Below, piece by piece: positions 63,313-64,000 of a stretch of DNA of 64,000 bases. The DNA comes from Varroa destructor. Its lineage: Eukaryota > Arthropoda > Arachnida > Mesostigmata > Varroidae. The stretch's first letter is position 1. Each line of letters opens with the position of its first letter. A model generated the notes under the pieces. The model worked only from the letters and a program-made list of their open reading frames with translations, had not been told where the DNA came from and ran no database searches. Location: positions 20,383,557 to 20,447,556 of the forward strand of contig NW_019211456.1 of the NCBI RefSeq assembly GCF_002443255.2, in the 5' to 3' direction. Position numbers and translations under genes: made by a program.

Positions 63313-64000
63313 GTAAGTAATGCCTTAATGCGTTTTTCCGACACGTGGTTACCGATTTACTCAAATTTACCCGTTATTTTTGTTTAAAAACGCCATTGGG
63401 CTGCTCCTTTTCTTTATCAACATCAAGTCCATAAGGCTGAAACGTAGTGGGGTACGCGTTCCATTGCGATGCTTGAAAAGCGGCCGTCGGTTTGGCGGTC
63501 AAATTCTGCGAATTTTCATCTTACATTTCGTTCTAAGCGATTTTTTTCGCCCGATACTCACCCTTGCAATTACTCCATCTGGCTTTTCAAAAGCCAAGAA
63601 GCCCTTTAAGCAGCGACGAAGATTCGCTCGGTGCGTCGATTTCGACCATTTTTCTGCTAAAATGACATCTTGGTCCAGCCAGCTTATAGCCTACGCACTG
63701 ATCTGCCTATACAACGTATGTTTGCCAGTGACACGGGTGTTACTCGTCGAGCCACAGGGGGAGCCGTCAGGGGCAGTGGCACACTCAGCGATAACAGCGA
63801 CCAGCGAACAGCGAACAACAGAAGCAATGGCAAGAATTACATCACACAACTGTGTTACTAGTTTTGTTGTGTTGACTATGTTGCGGATGAATGCTCTAAA
63901 CGTGATTAACGGTGGCTAGTCGATTTGGTAGAATGGTATTATATATACAGTCATTGGGGTTGCTGCTGCTATTGTCCGGGTCGACGACCACGATGGGGAC

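Noticed and set aside
63380..63919. 179-codon plus-strand open frame with hydrophobic stretches
   Set aside because: It has no ATG at its beginning. The internal ATG at 63662 gives a signal-like start, but the tail is low-complexity and no family features were seen; a second frame over the same bases is also open.

Overview
This is a piece of an animal nuclear genome, most likely an arthropod. Genes are split by spliceosomal introns (GT..AG), intergenic DNA is AT-rich with (AT)n and (TTA)n tracts, and the proteins are conserved metazoan housekeeping proteins plus one DM4/DM12-like secreted protein, a family I know only from arthropods. A chelicerate such as a mite is possible, but that is inference and the sequence does not prove it. 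There is one 100-base assembly gap (6157-6256). I see no bacterial genes, CRISPR array or convincing tRNA/rRNA gene.

Layout, left to right. 1-1689 (+): C-terminal half of exportin-2 (CSE1L/CAS), running in from the left edge. 4332-5538 (+): a three-exon secreted DM4/DM12-like protein. 5.5-11.5 kb: gene-poor, with the gap, an inverted repeat and AT-rich tracts. 11504-15796 (-): a nine-exon major facilitator protein of the MFSD6-like group. 16-32.4 kb: no recognisable gene, but several minus-strand stretches look like exons, and I list them at low confidence. 32437-37560 (-): complete exportin-1 (XPO1/CRM1), ten exons. 39.7-41.2 kb: a GC-rich stretch with no recognised gene. 43028-46015 (+): complete PIGA, six exons, with a perfect hairpin over its start codon. 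49502-56168 (+): mitochondrial translation initiation factor IF-2 (MTIF2), twelve exons, complete except for one missing base in exon 3. 57.2-60.4 kb: a GC-rich leader-like region, followed by a short coding exon at 63237-63312 (+) that may begin a gene running off the right edge.

The genes do not form one pathway. Two are nuclear export receptors (exportin-2 recycles importin-alpha; exportin-1 exports NES cargo). PIGA starts GPI-anchor synthesis, MTIF2 starts mitochondrial translation, and the MFS protein is a membrane transporter. For every multi-exon gene I checked that the exon phases add up. The only failure is the MTIF2 exon 3 base, which I treat as the most checkable anomaly. I did not find a convincing new biological system. 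The best leads are the MTIF2 frame break, the PIGA start-codon hairpin, and the cryptic exon-like stretches between 18.5 and 29.1 kb.
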